From: Microvelia longipes
Taxonomy: Eukaryota; Arthropoda; Insecta; Hemiptera; Veliidae
DNA length: 64,000 nt
NCBI GenBank assembly: GCA_018340805.1
Contig: JACMZG010001913.1
Location: forward strand, 20,072,197-20,136,196
Reading direction: 5' to 3'
Shown here: positions 27,101 to 42,692 of the stretch, one piece after another
Numbering within the stretch: the stretch's first letter is position 1
How the letters are laid out: each line of letters opens with the position of its first letter
Translations under genes and position numbers: made by a program
The notes under the pieces: model-generated
Database searches by the model: none
Seen by the model: the letters and a program-made list of their open reading frames with translations, nothing else
Told to the model about the DNA's origin: nothing

Positions 27101-30100
27101 TTTACAAAATATTATGACATTTGACAATCTTCTGACAGTTAAAGAGTGACAGCCCAACTTAGAATAATACTATATATAGAAGGAGCACAGAGCCGTAAAC
27201 AATGTAATTCCACTGAAACACGAAAGCCGGTTGACTGGTGCAACTAAGTAATGCTGCCAACCTGACAACAAAACTATTATTAAATATTTGTCATAAATAT
27301 CTATTAATAAGAAAGATCGTAAAGAACAATATAATAACTTAAAACACCTGATGAGTACTTAATAAAAACTGGTCTTAGATGCAAAAGGGTGGCGGAATAC
27401 CAGAATCTACATTTAGTTGACGAGGACTACTTATTATATATAATTTTAATAAATACGTTAAACTACAATTTAAAATGGTTTAAATATTGTAATGCACCGA
27501 TATTTATATAGTATTTTATGAATAATTTAATCATTAATTAATAATAGAACATAATAATTCAGCAACCGGAAGTATTGCCAACTTTTTTTTAGAAAATTGT
27601 ATATTGTTATGGTGGCAGCATTACTTAGTTGCACCAGTGAACCGACTTTTGTGTTATCAGTAGTGCTCCTTCTATATATAGTATTATTCTAAGCAGCCCA
27701 AGCTGATAGAATGTATAAGGTGATTCGATTGGAGATTTTTATGAATGAAATCATTTTTTTTAATATGTTAGGTTATAGTCCGGAATTAACATCATTGCAG
27801 GAATAAATAGTAAATTTTCTATGTTGACCGCCTATACCAATTCCTGCTATGGCGTCACTCATAAAAAGTCAGGTTATAACCTCCGAATGCGTTTAGTTTG
27901 TTTACATAAAATTGAATCACCTTATACATTTCTAACATTTTGGTGGCAGCCATTGTTAAAATATCAAGAAAACTTGATTCTTTTTTAAAAATCAATTATT
28001 GAGAACTTGAAGGGAGTAGGAGAGAGTATCAATATGCTTTTTTGTAACATTAGATCTAAAAATTTTAGGTAGTAAAACTCCTTGAGATTCTGCTCTAGGC
28101 AATTTGCTTGCTTAAGTTAGTTTGAAACACAAATATGTGTTCAATAAAATTGTTGCTTTCATTAAATGTCCTATTGTGTTCTCTCGTGCAAAAACCGTTT
28201 ATATCAAATTTCATCTTAGTTCTTTACTATAAAGAATAATTATTAAGACAACACAATCTAAGTAAACTATAACTAAGTACACAGATAATTATGATGAATA
28301 ACAAGAGTTTTATAAATAATCTAAAAAAATAACTATGAACAATTAAGCCTACACTACAAAAACATTAAACCACAATAAGTAACGACCCCTCTTCAATACG
28401 ATAAGGTTAGTCTAATAACAGTCAACAGTACAACAAACACCGGTATGTTTTATCTTTTTATTCTTTTATTGCGTTTTTTATTTTTTGTTTTAGTCTTTTT
28501 ATATTTTTAACGTAGTTTTAGATTTTTGTTTTTACCATTTTGTAATTTCTTTTATTTATTTGTTTGTTAGGCACTGATGATGACCTTTAGTTGGTTGAAA
28601 GCTGGTTATGCTTTATTTCAAATACATAAATGTTTAACACCAGTGGAGAGACTTATTTTATTACTCTGATTATGATGAACTCCTCTAGCTCTCATTTTTT
28701 AAATTGTATTAAACCACAATTTATAATTATAAATTAGAATAATATTGTAAACAAATCTACATTATATTAAATATATAACAACTTATTATTATTCTTATTA
28801 CAATTTAAATAAAATCAGGTACAGGGTACCTCAAAACTTTTTCTCATCACATCAATCTGTCTTCACTCGTCCGCAGAATATACAAGTAGTTAAATTTACA
28901 CGTCTTCGGACTCGCTTTCCTCGTCCCCAGATAGTTAATTCATAGTTTCATTCCCAGTGGTCACCTATCCAGGTTCTGACTACGCTCGATTCAGCTAAAC
29001 TTTCATGATACAACGAAAAATCATGGCTGTACTTGTTGTATTAAAAGAAACTTGGTGTCCTTATTTATTACACAAAGGTATACACTTGTACTGAATTACA
29101 ACTGTTACGCATTTCTGTGTTTGATGATTTTTCAAAATTTTTGCTGAGCCATTATTGTGGTTTAAGGACGTCATAAAAAATTATTTTCCAGATAGCACAA
29201 CTAAACCTATAGACTGATTTTTGTACTAATTTCCAATTTTCTAGCATAAATACACTGGGAGCTATGATAATAATACACAACATATACAGACAGACAACTT
29301 GGTAAAAACCACTCAGAAGGCCTTAAAACACATGAAACGGATACTTTTGGTGACATTCTGGTTTTGGCTTTTTTGCATACACAATATTTTTCCTATATAC
29401 CTAGGGTATAAATGAGGAAAAATAAAAATAAAGCAATCATGTTTAATAGTTAATCCAGCAGTAGCAAAACTCTCCAACTGTTCATTTATAGTAAATAATA
29501 TAACCCAAGAAAAAAGAAGAATTATTGCTAAATGTAAAGAAATTTAATTATTGTTAAATTATTCTTTAATTGACATTATTGTTAAGAAAATGAAAATTTT
29601 TATTTCCATAATGAATATAACACACTTCGGGGAAGTTCATGTGTATCCTTCTCATGTAAATAAACATGAGAAGGATGTTGTTCTAATCAAATCATGTTTA
29701 GAAGAATGTTAAATTAACGATTAAATTTTATTATATAATTTTTTTTTGTATTACAACTACAGCAAGAGTGTATCTAGTGATATTGCTGAAATTAATTTTG
29801 ACCTGTAAGTTATAAGATGTAATAGAAAAATTCTAAAATACAAAGAACTTTTATGAAAACTCCTTTATCTAATTATGAAAGATAATTAGATTCTTTCCTT
29901 TCTTTTTATGAATTATTTTATCTAATTTATGGAACTTTGAATTTATTTTTAATATGTCGTGATCTTAGTGCTTAATTTTGGGTAATATTTATTAAGTTTT
30001 TTGATTAAATAGGTTCTTCAGATGGAGTCAATCTTTATTTGTAACCACTGTTACAAGATTTAAAAAATTGTGGTTGGGAAAGTTTGTTCCACTCAGGGTC

Positions 30101-32210
30101 GGACTTCAAAATTTCATTTTATAAGTTTTTTGTAGTACTTTTGAGTTGTTTAGGCTTTTCCACGTTTGAGAAGTTAGCTATAGATATTTTGCTTTTACAA
30201 TTCATGGTCACTCCTCAAATTAAAGTAAGATTTGTTACCTCAATGATAAGTCACCATGTCGATATAGGTAGATTTTCATATTTTCTAACAGTTTTGCTGT
30301 TTTAAGGCTCTAAGGGTTGTAGTCTTGAAAGAAAGAAAAGTCTAGAACATGGTCCTAAGTTTAAAATTTGTTTAGAAATATAAAATAATTAAGCTAACAG
30401 GTCATACCCATTTTTGCCAAAAGGTTTTTTTTGGCTTTATTTAAAATGCATTAGGTTGCTAAGATACTAACTGATTTCTTCTAAGAGATGAAGATCTAGA
30501 AGCAAGACCTTCCTCGGCGGAAAAGAAGGCTTCAGGGTGAGTTTCACTGGTTATGGACTGAGTTCTATCCTGAAGGCTCTGCTCTGACTCTGATCCCTCT
30601 AAACCAACCTAACACACACCAAATATTGACCAATTTAATATGTTACAAATAAAAATAAATGGGACACAGGGCAACGGATCACATAATCAGATTCGCTATG
30701 CTCATCCATACCATTTTAGGATTATGTTTTATATTTGGCTTTAATTATTTATTTTATAATATTAGAATATTTGCTTTTTATTTTTATTCCTTTGTAGCGA
30801 TAGCTTTTGATTTTATTAATATATTTAGTGATATTTTATTGGTTAGGCACTGATGATGGTTTCTTAAGACTGAAAGCTCACTGCTACTCCTATGTAAAAA
30901 GTATTAATTCGTTTTATATGACTTCTTAAATTTTCTATGTTTATTCCAAAGTTTATTAGATAAATTTAATTTAAGCTATAGTAGATGTATTTGTGAGTTT
31001 ATTTTCCCCACATTATAATAGATAAGAAAGTAAATGAATTTATTTTTTAAAAAGTTTAAAACAATACCTGTTTAGCAGAGTTGACAAGAGCTGAATACTG
31101 CTGAGCAGTAGAGTTGAAATACTCAACAGCGAGTTTAGAATCTGATATGCTTGATTTTGGCTGATTACCATCACTGTCCACCATCAGCACATTCCTGACA
31201 AATTAAATAATAAGGACATTAAACTCAGTCGACTCTACAGCTGCTGCTGCTTTCTACAGCCAGTTTTCAACAATTTAAACAAGTACAGTTTATCAGGTAG
31301 TAGTTTAGGAGTTTATTTATAAAATTACTTCTATACTTAAATATTGTAAACATATAAGCTATAATGTAACACACGGTAAAAATCAGTTGACAATGTGGGA
31401 AAATAATGCCAGGGAGCCAATGAGGTTATTCCTGGATGTTTAACAACACCCACAATTGCAAATCGAACCAACCTCATTGGTTTCTCAACACAATTTTCCC
31501 ACACTGTTAACTGATTTTAGCCATGTGTTATACTATAGAAGCTTTGTGATTGTTTCATGTAAACAAATAAGTGTCAACAACAATGTGACAGGCCAATAAA
31601 AAATATAATAGATCATAAACAAATTCTTGCATGGCTAAAAAACTAGCTTTGAGGCTATGTGGTTATCGATGACTTTTAAATTTTCCTTTTTTTATTATAT
31701 ATAATTCAATGTTTTAGGGGGAAAACTCCAAATGTAAATATGCTTTATTTTTAACACAAAGATCTGAAACAGTTTAAGAATAATTGTACTCCACCATTCC
31801 ACTTTCAGCATTGTCAACAAAATGAAGTATATAAAAATAAGAAATTGCAACACCTTTTTTTAAAAAAATGCAACAATAATCACTATATATACTTATACAC
31901 TATAATACTCTATGCAATAATTAAATATCAAAATTTATTTTTTAGAATTTCTAACTGGCTACCATTTCAAAACAGCTCTAGTTTAAGGCAAATATCTTTT
32001 TAAAGAGTTTCCTAAGTGTGTATTATACAGAAAGTATATGTATAGAAACTTTGAAATTCTTAAGTTGAATCCAATGCAGCAGCAAAAAAACTGCGGACAA
32101 TGCAGTACATACAAAAAAATCTGCATGATAAACATACCAACAACCAATGTTTAATAGTTCAATTAGTAATAATAATAATAATTGTCCAACTGGAAATTAT
32201 ATATATAATA

Positions 32211-32250
<40 letters not shown>

Positions 32251-35200
32251 TAAATATTTTTTTTATTTTTCAAATATACAAAAATACATAAAAAAAATAC
32301 AGGAAACAATGAAAAATCCCACAAATCGTAAGATTGTGAGTTAACTATAATTAAAATAAAGTTAAATAAATAAATACAAATATTATAAAATTATTAATTT
32401 TTATTAGAGAATAAAATATTATTAAGTGAAATTTTTATTGCACTATTTACTAAGTTATAGCAATAATTAGCCGTTTCTAAACTTTCACCACTCCCTGTAA
32501 GTAAAAAACAACAGCAAACCAAATTTAATCCAAGCTGGTCAAATTTTATAGCAGTTTTTGCAGGACAACTAAGTCTAAAATTGAAAACCATAATATTTTA
32601 CATTAGTCAATACGTCAGGCACCATATAAATATAAGGCATATGTACACATGTACGTATAATAATATATAAACATATTAAACCATGCAGAAATATGATGAT
32701 AAGTACTTTAATTTGTACCATATTAATTTTACAATAATAAATCACTGGAGTTCTTCAAAAATCAAACAAAATTATAAATAAAAAGAAATCATGAAAGAAA
32801 ATAAATCTTAAGAAAAAAGTAAAAATAATAAAGAAAAGTGTCACCTTAGTTTATCAGTTAAGTTGGTTGAGTCAGAATCCGGTACGGTAGGACTGGTATC
32901 AACCAAACGACTGTAAGGTACTTCTTTTCCTCCGTTAGAACCATTGTTGTTCACTACACTTCGACTAAAAATAAATTAGGAATAAACCTCAAAGCATTTT
33001 ATACAATATATTTTGTGCCATTTATAAAATTATTACTGTTATATTTTATTTTCTAATTTTCTAGTAATGTAATTTTTTGTTTAACAAATTTTCTTGATAA
33101 ATGAAACATATGAGGTTGTTTAAATGACAGAAATGGCAGAAGATTGAGTCTTCTAATATAAAAAAAAAGTTTTCCTGATGAAATAATTGTACTCCGCCAT
33201 GCCATTTTCGGCAATGCCCAATCAGCATTGACCTGGTCAGGCCTGCAAGGCAAGGTGGCCATGGAGTATTATGAAAATTTTCTAAATGTAAGCTAAAATG
33301 TAACAATAAATAATAGTAAAACAATTTTTTTTAATACTGCACTCACGGACTTTCGTCCATGTGCATTAATTTATTAAAACAATGTAAGAAAATAACATTA
33401 CAAGAAACATCGAGAATCAATATATATCCTATTTACAAAACATATTTTACTTAAACATTTGTTTATGTAAAAATTAACCTATTTTACTTTGTTGTTCCTA
33501 GAAGTACTATTAAATCAACTAGCTTGGGCGGTTAAATATCTTGTTTCTGTGATTTCTGGGAAAATAATTTTAATTTTTTAGAACACAATATATTTTTTAT
33601 TTTAATTTTTTTATGTTTTTTTATTATTTTATTTTATTTTTTAATTAATTTATTTTTCATTAATTACTACTAATAAAATAAGTTATTTTTTATTTTTTTA
33701 ACAAATTAAAAAACTACTTAATAATTAAAAATAATAGGGTTTTTAATCTAAATGAATATTAGCATATTTTTGCTTTAGGGCGTTTACCAGGTATCATGAA
33801 TAGCCTTTATTTGCCCTTTTTCATTAATTGTTAACAGGTTTACAAGTTTGTTATTGCTATTTCCTAGGGATAAATATTTATTTATAGATGTCTCTTATTT
33901 GATTTATAAGGGCATTTATTAAAAAATGATGGAGAGTTTTCTTCCTCATGTAGTTAGAACAATTTGAGCAGCTTTATTTGGTTCCACTTGTATGCTATGC
34001 CATTTATGTAGAAATTTACAGAATTAAGGCCCTGGACTCTGAGCTGGCTGACAGTTTTTATTATTATGTGATTACAGTTCCATGTTAAATAATTTTCAGG
34101 ACCTTCATTCATTTTTATATTTTTATAAATAATGCTGAAAGAGGACTGGTAGGCCTTTTTAAGGTCGTACATTTCCAGGTAGCGGGTGTAATCATTTAAT
34201 ATTTTCTCTCTGATTTGTGTTAACCTTTTGCTGTCAGGGTCAGACCAAAAATCAATTGTATCATAACCTACCACTTTCAATATTTCTTTTATTTGACTAA
34301 CCCAATTATATTTCACAACATTTAAGAGAGATTTGTCTAGATGGACCATTCTGTTATATAACTGCTTTACAGTGCGGTGTTGGGGCATATCAAGCATTTT
34401 AGTGAGCCAGCTCAATGTTAATTTGAGTATTTCATGTGATATGTGGATACTTCCAGTTTCCAACCTAACTATATAACCAGGGGTATTAAAAGGCATGTTA
34501 TACAGTAGCTTAAAATATTGCACATGACATTTTTCTATCATATCTATGTATCTGAGACTCCAAATTTGACATGAATATAGTAATACGGATTTAACTGATG
34601 CGTCCCAAAGCTTTATTTTGGTTTCCCACCCTTTCGCTTTTGTTTTTACTAAAACATTACGGATGCTAGCAGAAGCTACAGAACTTTTGTTCATCCTATT
34701 ATTACAAGCATCTCTAAATAGCCCTGAGCTTGAAAAGGGTATTCCTAGATAACTAAAGTTAGATACGATTTCTATTTTGTGATTGTTAAAATACAAATTT
34801 TCAACTTTCTTTCTTCCTCCGCTACTAAATACCATCACTTTGGTTTTTGAAGTATTGACAGTTAAGAAGTTTTCTTTGCAGTATTTGGCAAGAATGTTTA
34901 ATTTTCTCTGGGTTTCTACTTTTGAGTCTGAGACAATAGCATCGTCATCAGCGTATGAGAGTGATATTATTTCGCTCTTACCATCGATATTGACTCCTTT
35001 TGCACCATGTTCTTTAAAATAGTCATCTTTATCATTCAGATATATTTGATACAAGGTTCCAGATGCTGGGTCACCTTGCAAAACCCCTGTATCATTTGCC
35101 ATTTTCTCAGATTTTAACTTGTTCAGTAGTAGTGTAAAGGTTGCCGAGTCGTATATACACATTAGTACAGATATTAGTTTCCTACTTAAACCTAGAGAGT

Positions 35201-38200
35201 ATGCTTTTCTCCACAAAAGAGGTCTTACAACATTGTCGAATGCACGTTGAAAGTCTACAAATATAACATATATTTTCCTTTTTTTTAACCTAATGTGATT
35301 GTGTATAAGACCCATCAGAGAAAAAATTCCATCTATGCATCCTCTTCCAGCTCTAAACCCATTTTGATTTTCGTTAATTAGATTATGCATATTTAACCAT
35401 GTGTTGATTCTGTTGCAAATCATGAAGGTTAGTATTTTAGTAATAGAGTTTAGCAAGAAATACCTCTATAGTTTCAGGGTTTTTCGGATCTCCTTTCTTG
35501 TGGATGAGAATTAGATTAGCTTCAGCAAAATTGTGGGGTACCTTTTCATTCTTCCAGATTTTGTTGATAAATTTTAAGATATGGTTATGTGAAGCTTCTG
35601 CGTTTTTCAAGAATTCGTTAGGTATCTCATCTGGCCCAGGAGCTTTATTTGCTTTTAGATTGCCGATTGCCTCTTGAAATTCTCCAACTTTAAAGTCTCT
35701 ATCAAAGAATGGGTGACTTGCGTCTAAAAATACATCATACATTGGACTAATATGAGAGTGACTTAGTTCCTTATAGTACTCAAAAAAGGCACAAGTGTCG
35801 ATGTTGGTTGGGAAAGATACTTTATTTGGTTGAAATTGCTTAATAGTTTTCCAAAATTGGTTCGAGTTTTTCACCTCATTCATAGCATCATTTATTTTAT
35901 TGTAATAACATTTTTTGGTATTCTTAGTAATGCTACGGTATTGTTTTTTAGACTCAGCTAGCTGGTATCTACTTTGGTCGTCAAAGTTTGAATGTTTGCA
36001 CAGTTGAGTAGCTGTTTTTAATTTATCTTTGGCATCAGCACATGCTGTGTCATACCATACTTTGTTTTTTAATTTATATCTATGACTCGTTTTACCAGGG
36101 TTGTAGATTTTTACTAGTTTGCTCATACCAAGATCTTTGGCAGAGGTATATATTGCAGACTTTATTGATGTTAAAATTTCATTAATATCTAAATTTTCAG
36201 ACCAATCTGCTAAGTATTTGGCTAGTAAATCAGAGTACTCTGTTTTTTCCCCTCCTCCCACGTAAAAATGTTTTTTATGAACGGTTCTCTTGAACTTATC
36301 TCAAAATTTGCATTAAATAATGCCTGATCAGAATCATTGTTATAAATATCGGTCTCTAGAACTATAATATAATGATTCGTCTCAACAATATAGCTGTGTA
36401 AGACATAAAAATTTAAGATATATTGTAAGCCTGAAAAGTTAAACCATGCTAGGTCAATAATACTTGTACCGTTTGTGTTGGAAAAAGTAATCTGAGCAGG
36501 ATAATCTCCTGGACTACGCCCATTAATTACAAAAAAACCTAGGGGTTCCATAGTTCTGATTAGTTGACCGCCTCTTTTATTTTCTTTTGTGTCTAGGGAG
36601 GCTCTCTCACCACATAAAATTAAGTTATCAAACAATTCTTCGTTACTCTGGTTTAATAGCCCAATTCTAGCATTATAATCTCCTAATAGATAGAAAATAT
36701 CGGTCTCGTTGGAACATAGTAAGTGCCACAATGATTCATGAAATAAGGATAACGTTGTATCGACATTACCACTTGGGTTAAAGTAAGTATTTCCAATAAT
36801 TATTTTTTCTTGATACTTGTTGGATACAGATATAAATATCCACATATTAGTGATCTCTATAACTTTGTGTACAAGTTTCTTATTTACTAATACCATTAGT
36901 CCTCCACTCGCTCTACCAAGTGATTTTTCTTTAACAGCATTTGAGCAAATTATATTGTAGTTGGTAAAGTTTATGGGGAGTTTACTAGGTGGCCGGCACA
37001 GCCAGGTTTCAACAAGACATATTATATCAAAGTTACATAATACCTTAACTTCCTCAATTGTGATAAAGTTATTAAAACCATCACAGTTCCACATAGCAAT
37101 GGATATTTTATGACTATTTTTTATAGCTTTAGGCCGACATTGTCGGCCGTAGTCAATAAAAAATTATCTAGAGTACCATCCAGCTTTCTTTTCTTTTGAT
37201 TATTTTCTGTTGTCATCGTTGCTGTTATTGAGCTCTCCTCATGGTGGATTTGTGCTGTTGTAGTCGAACTTGCCAATTGAAATTCTGTTGCTGCTTGTTG
37301 GATTGCACTTTGTACGTTGTCCACTTCCGTCTGTATATCATCTACTTTGCCAATTTCACTTTGAGTTTTTGGGGGAAGCGTTATGGCGTTCTTCAGTTGA
37401 TCATACGAGAGAAATATTCCATTTATCAGAGCTTTGTCGTTCACCATTGTTGCTTTAATGCCTCTATCTCTAACATACTTCACATAAGGGTAAATTTTCT
37501 TTCGTTCAATCTTCTCTTCTTTAGTCATTAGATTTTCAATGTTGTACTTTGTTTGGGCAAGGTTTTTGGTAAGGCTCAGTATTTCTTGTTTCATCAACCT
37601 AGTAGTGAAAGCTACTAACACAGGGCGGTTATATTTTTCTTTGAGTTTAAGCCCTAATCTTCTCACCCAGTCTAGGTTGTGAATTGTTATAGTGTTACAT
37701 TTCATTGTGTTCTTGAACAGGGATAGAACTTCTTCTATTAGTTGATTTTTTGTTTCCTCTTGGGAATCCTCAATATTAAATATCACTATACTTCTCTCTC
37801 GTTCACTTGTTTGGTTTCTTTCTAGTTTTTTTCCTGAGTTTGCAGAATTTACTTTTGCCATTAGATCGTTTAATTTGGTTTCGTGGGAGTTAACTTTAGC
37901 TTCGATACTGTTAATACGATTTTCTGTTTCTCCAAGTCTTGTAATTATTGTACTAAGATCATTTTTTGTGTCTGATTTCATCTCATCGAGATTATCTGCA
38001 ATCTTTTTTACCACATTAAACAGCGAATCAATTGTAATGCCTCCTTCGTCCATATTTTTAACTATGTAAAACAATTTGTTACTAACTAAGCTTAACGTTG
38101 CGTGAGCTGGACTTCGATGTATTAAAGTTTAGATAACAATTTAATAACTCACGAATACTTTATAATTTTAAAGGTTTTAAACAATAAAATATGAATATAA

Positions 38201-41200
38201 TCTAATGAATAAAAACAACTTTTATTTTTACGACTGTTATCAGGCTGATAGCAGGTCGATCCAAACATAGATCGATATATATCGTTTTGTACAGTGTACT
38301 TGGTTTCTTCGACTTATTTAAAATCGATTATTCAGCTTTTTGAGTCGTTTTTCTTCATGAGGTCGACTTAACGAGATAATTCACGGCTCATAAATTGCAC
38401 ATTTTTTGTTTCTTCTTTTTGGGCTTTATATTTAATTAACCGGTAAAATAACACTCTCACTCATAAAACCAACTTTAATAAACAGTTTAAGACGATTTTA
38501 CACAACTTTACTGAGTTTATATAATGGTTATGAATAAACAAAAAACTTAGCGCGACACACTCCCTAGTAAACCCAGGTTCATTCTCTCAAGTAAAACAAT
38601 TAATAGGGGTGTTCAGCTCCAGGCCACTTCATGGCCACTGCTTAGCAGACCATCAGTTGGCTCAGAATAAGTCTCTTGTGTATTGCTGTTTTTATTTTTC
38701 CTCACATATACCATAGGTATATAGGAAAAGTAATGCGTTTGAATAAAAATCTGAAACTGGGATTTCACCTGTTTTTAAGAGCTCCTAAGTGGATTTCACT
38801 ACTTAGGAGGTTTTAATAAGGTAAGTATATACACTGTTTTTGTTGGATTATAAAAGTTATGCAGCATCGAGAAAGGTCAGAACCTGGAAAGGTCACCGCT
38901 AAGAATAAAACATATTTATTTACTGTCTGAGGATGAGTGAAAAGAGTCCAGAATAAATGTTGCAGAATATATTCTGTGGTTTTTATATTCTGAGGATGAG
39001 CGTAGCAAATCCAAACTTGTAAGGATGAGTGTAGCAAATCCAAACTTGTAAGGATGAGTGTAGCAAATCCAAACAAATCCAAACTTGTAAGGATGATAGA
39101 AATCCAAACTTGTAAGCTAGCAAATCCAATTGTAAGCGTAGTCCAGATGAGCGTAGCAAATCCAAACTTGTAAGGATGAGCGTAGCAAATCCATACTTGT
39201 AAGGATGAGCGTAGCAAATCCATACTTGTAAGGATGAGCGTAGCAAATCCAAACTCCAAAAACTTGTAAGATGAGATAGCAAACCCAGCAATACGATCCC
39301 GATAGCAAATACGATCTCTTGAAGTACCTGAGGTCCAAAGACCAATATTTTTGCATGGTGATAACGTATTTGTAGGAAATGCAACACTTTTTAAAAACAT
39401 CCTGAACAAAGTCTTAATTAATCATAGTCCAAGAGCTAGGCCTAAAAAATGTGACTTATTTTGTACTACTTTAATCCAAATTTTTCTAAAAATTCACCTT
39501 AAATTATTAAGGAAAAGCATAGTCTGCCTATCTAGAGTGTAGCCCTTCATGTGCTCCCCCAAAATCTCACAAATTCAAGTTTCCTTGCAATAAGTGGTTC
39601 CCTGCAGGTCGTGTGTAAAACATGAAGAGGATATTTTTCAAAGCTGATATAATTTTCTATACAATGAGAATTTTTTTGTCAAAATCAGATAACTACAACT
39701 AAAGTTACGACATTCGTAAAATGACCAAAAAAATTCACAAACAGCCAATATTTTTTCAAAGAAATTTGCTGACTTAGCATAAATTAACCATTTTTTTGTG
39801 TTTTTGATGTTATCTTACGAGACCTAATATTACATCAGGTCTGCAGAAATTTGTAACAACTGTTCCAATGTGTAGAATGATAAATAACTTTGACAACGAC
39901 AGTACAGCTCGGCAATAGACTGAAAAATAATTAGCTATATGGTTCATGTAGTCATATAGTTTTCTATATGAAGCAACAAGATAGTGTCGTTGAAATAAAT
40001 TAGACTGATAAAAGTTTTACCAGTTTATTAAGTATTAGTATTTATGCAACAGAAAGGAGTTAATTGCTTAGAGTTCTAAAAATTATAATACGACTGATAC
40101 CTTTGAATAGGAGTAGAAGGTGTATATGAAAATCTTCTAAGTAAAGGCGGCTGTTGACTAACTGCAGATGTTTGTAAAGGTACAGAATGACAGACAGGTT
40201 GTCCAATACACGTGGGTATAATACAACCAGAGGCAACACTGTTGATGGGACCCCTTACTAATGGTACAGGCGAAGGGGTATCAACCTTCCTCTCCGTTAC
40301 AGATTTGGATCTTTCCACCTTATTACTACCAATACTAACATCATCTTTTGGTACCTTCAACAATGAATTAAACATAAATTTAAACAAGCTACCTTATATG
40401 GAACTAATTTTCCATAATTCTTGTTTTAACATAATTTAAAAACATGGTCCACTCAGGAGCTAGCTTTTTAAACTAATATAGCTCGAGAACAGAGCTAGCC
40501 AAAAATGTGGTTAAGGTTATGATACATTAAAAAACACAAAAAACATTTTTTATGACAGCAATTTTAAGATGCTACCTGATGCTAAGTTTTATTTTCTCTA
40601 AAATGTAATAAGTTAATCATCTTTTTTTCTAAAAGACTAGTGTTGATTGTTTATTAATTTATTTAACCAAACAAAATTAAAACCATACGGTCCTCTCATC
40701 CATTCATCGTAGATAAATTATTAGCTAATTAATTTATTAAAAATACATAGTATTATTATCACAAATGCATTTTTTTTATAAAATAAATTAAAATTTTAAA
40801 TATAAAATCTTATTTATAAATCCTTAACTAAAGTTATTTAATAGCTAATTTCTTTTTATAATAGTTAATTTATTATTATTACAATTTATTATTGAAGTAT
40901 ACGTATACTGAATATTATTAAAAGTAAATGTTAATCTAAAGTTTAGTAAAATATTTATATTACGAAGAAAAACATATTTTTACTTTACTCATTCATGCCG
41001 TAGGTATATAGGAAAAGTATTGCGTTTGCAAAAGATCCAAAACCGCGTCTTGGAAACACACGCTTGTAAGACCTCTTGAGTGGCTTTCAAAGAGTTGTCT
41101 GTCTGTATGTGAGTGTGTGTCTGTTATTATCGTAGCTCCTAGTGTATTTACGCTAGAGGGAAAAAACTTGCAACTACCTTTTAAGGATCATTTTACAACA

Positions 41201-41727
41201 GTTTGTTTTTAAACATGACACAACAATTATAATCAATTGAAAGCACAGGAAAATAATGTGAGGTATCTTCAAGCCAATAAGGTTAGTCCTAGATGTTAAA
41301 GCACACCCAAAATTTCATGTCAGGCCAACTTCATTGGTTTCTGAACATTATTCTTCCATGCTGTTCAATAACTGTTGTTATTTCACCAATAGGATAGCTT
41401 TCCTACGACAATTCTGAGACCTACCTTGGTAAAAGTAGTATGCTGAGTAGTAGAAGTAGGCCTGGAGCCAACGACATCATAAAGAGATATTTCTTGTCTG
41501 TTATAAGGAGGCGTGTGGAACACAAGCTGATTCTCATGTAAAATACTCTGACCATACCCTGGGTCTTTACCTTTCTCATTCACTCTAAAAAATATGAATT
41601 GTAAATAAAAACAAATTAATTACACAGAAGTCCTTCATTTTTTTTTAAATAAATAACAACTAGGCTTTCAACGAAAAATTAGTCATCATCAGAATATAAC
41701 ATAATAAATACATACATATACATATAG

Positions 41728-41765
<38 letters not shown>

Positions 41766-42614
41766 TTATGTTAAACTCCGATGATGACTGATTTTTATTT
41801 TAATCAAAAGCTTGGCTTTATTTCAAAAATAAAGGATTTCTGTGTAATTAAAGTCCAAAAAAAAATTTTTCAATATAAATTGTACTTAGCAGGAAAACTT
41901 AATATAAATTTTAATTTATTATGACCTCATAAGTCATATAAGACAAATGTCCAATCATAATTTGCTAATAAATGTATGAAATTGTGTTTTAGCAACCTAC
42001 TGAATGTAAAACCTACTGGGTGTACAACCTACGGAGTGTACAACCTATAGGGTGTCCAACCTATAGGGTATACAAACTGCAGACACCATTATTTCAGTTG
42101 TTACATCACAGTCTACTGGGCTCAAATTGGCAATTTTTGATGGTACTACATTCTTAAAATAATCCAGTATTGGCAAAACCTTCAAATCTTTGGATCTTTG
42201 GTGGAGGAAAAAAAGATATATAGAGAAAAAATACAGAGAAAATTTACCTAAATAAAGATAAATTACCTAAAAGCAGCTATGTTAGTACCATCGATGATAT
42301 CCTGCTTGGTAGGTCTAAAGAATTTGGGTCCATTGAGGTTATTACCAAAAAAGGAGCAGCCTCCTATACACCCGCACCTACCTGTCTTGTCTCCAGGCCA
42401 AAGCAGCCAAAGTCTTCTAGTCTTCTCATCATGTTCCTTCAGATACCTGACAAATTAATAATAATAATAAATTTTTCAATAACGATACATTTTTGTCCCA
42501 GAATTCATTAAATTTTTAATTTCAAACTTATTTTTTTACAAATTCTTATCATAAAATGACCTAATGACAGACTGGATATGTGTGTGTTTATAAACCCACA
42601 CACATCAACACATC

Positions 42615-42692
<78 letters not shown>

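Larger units (their letters stand above)
33800..38110 (-). mobile_element. Near full-length non-LTR retrotransposon (LINE), inactivated
   Basis: Runs in the same orientation as tweek, within its 7.1-kb intron 14-15. ORF1 is intact; ORF2 (endonuclease plus reverse transcriptase) is broken by two frameshifts near 36240 and 35445 and a stop at 33952-33954. Beyond that stop the frame continues with an EEEN..F...CP-like tail typical of LINE ORF2 ends. The 3' non-coding region is AT-rich. I cannot assign the clade with certainty (Jockey/CR1-like group). Confidence 0.88.

Noticed and set aside
30468..30471. Alternative donor TTA|GTATCT for exon 17
   Set aside because: It would leave phase 0, while exon 18 needs two bases carried over; the GTTAGT donor fits.
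38813..39409. Minus-strand 198-codon frame with CYAHPYKFGFATLI words
   Set aside because: Generated by the 29-bp minisatellite; overlapping frames give the same words.
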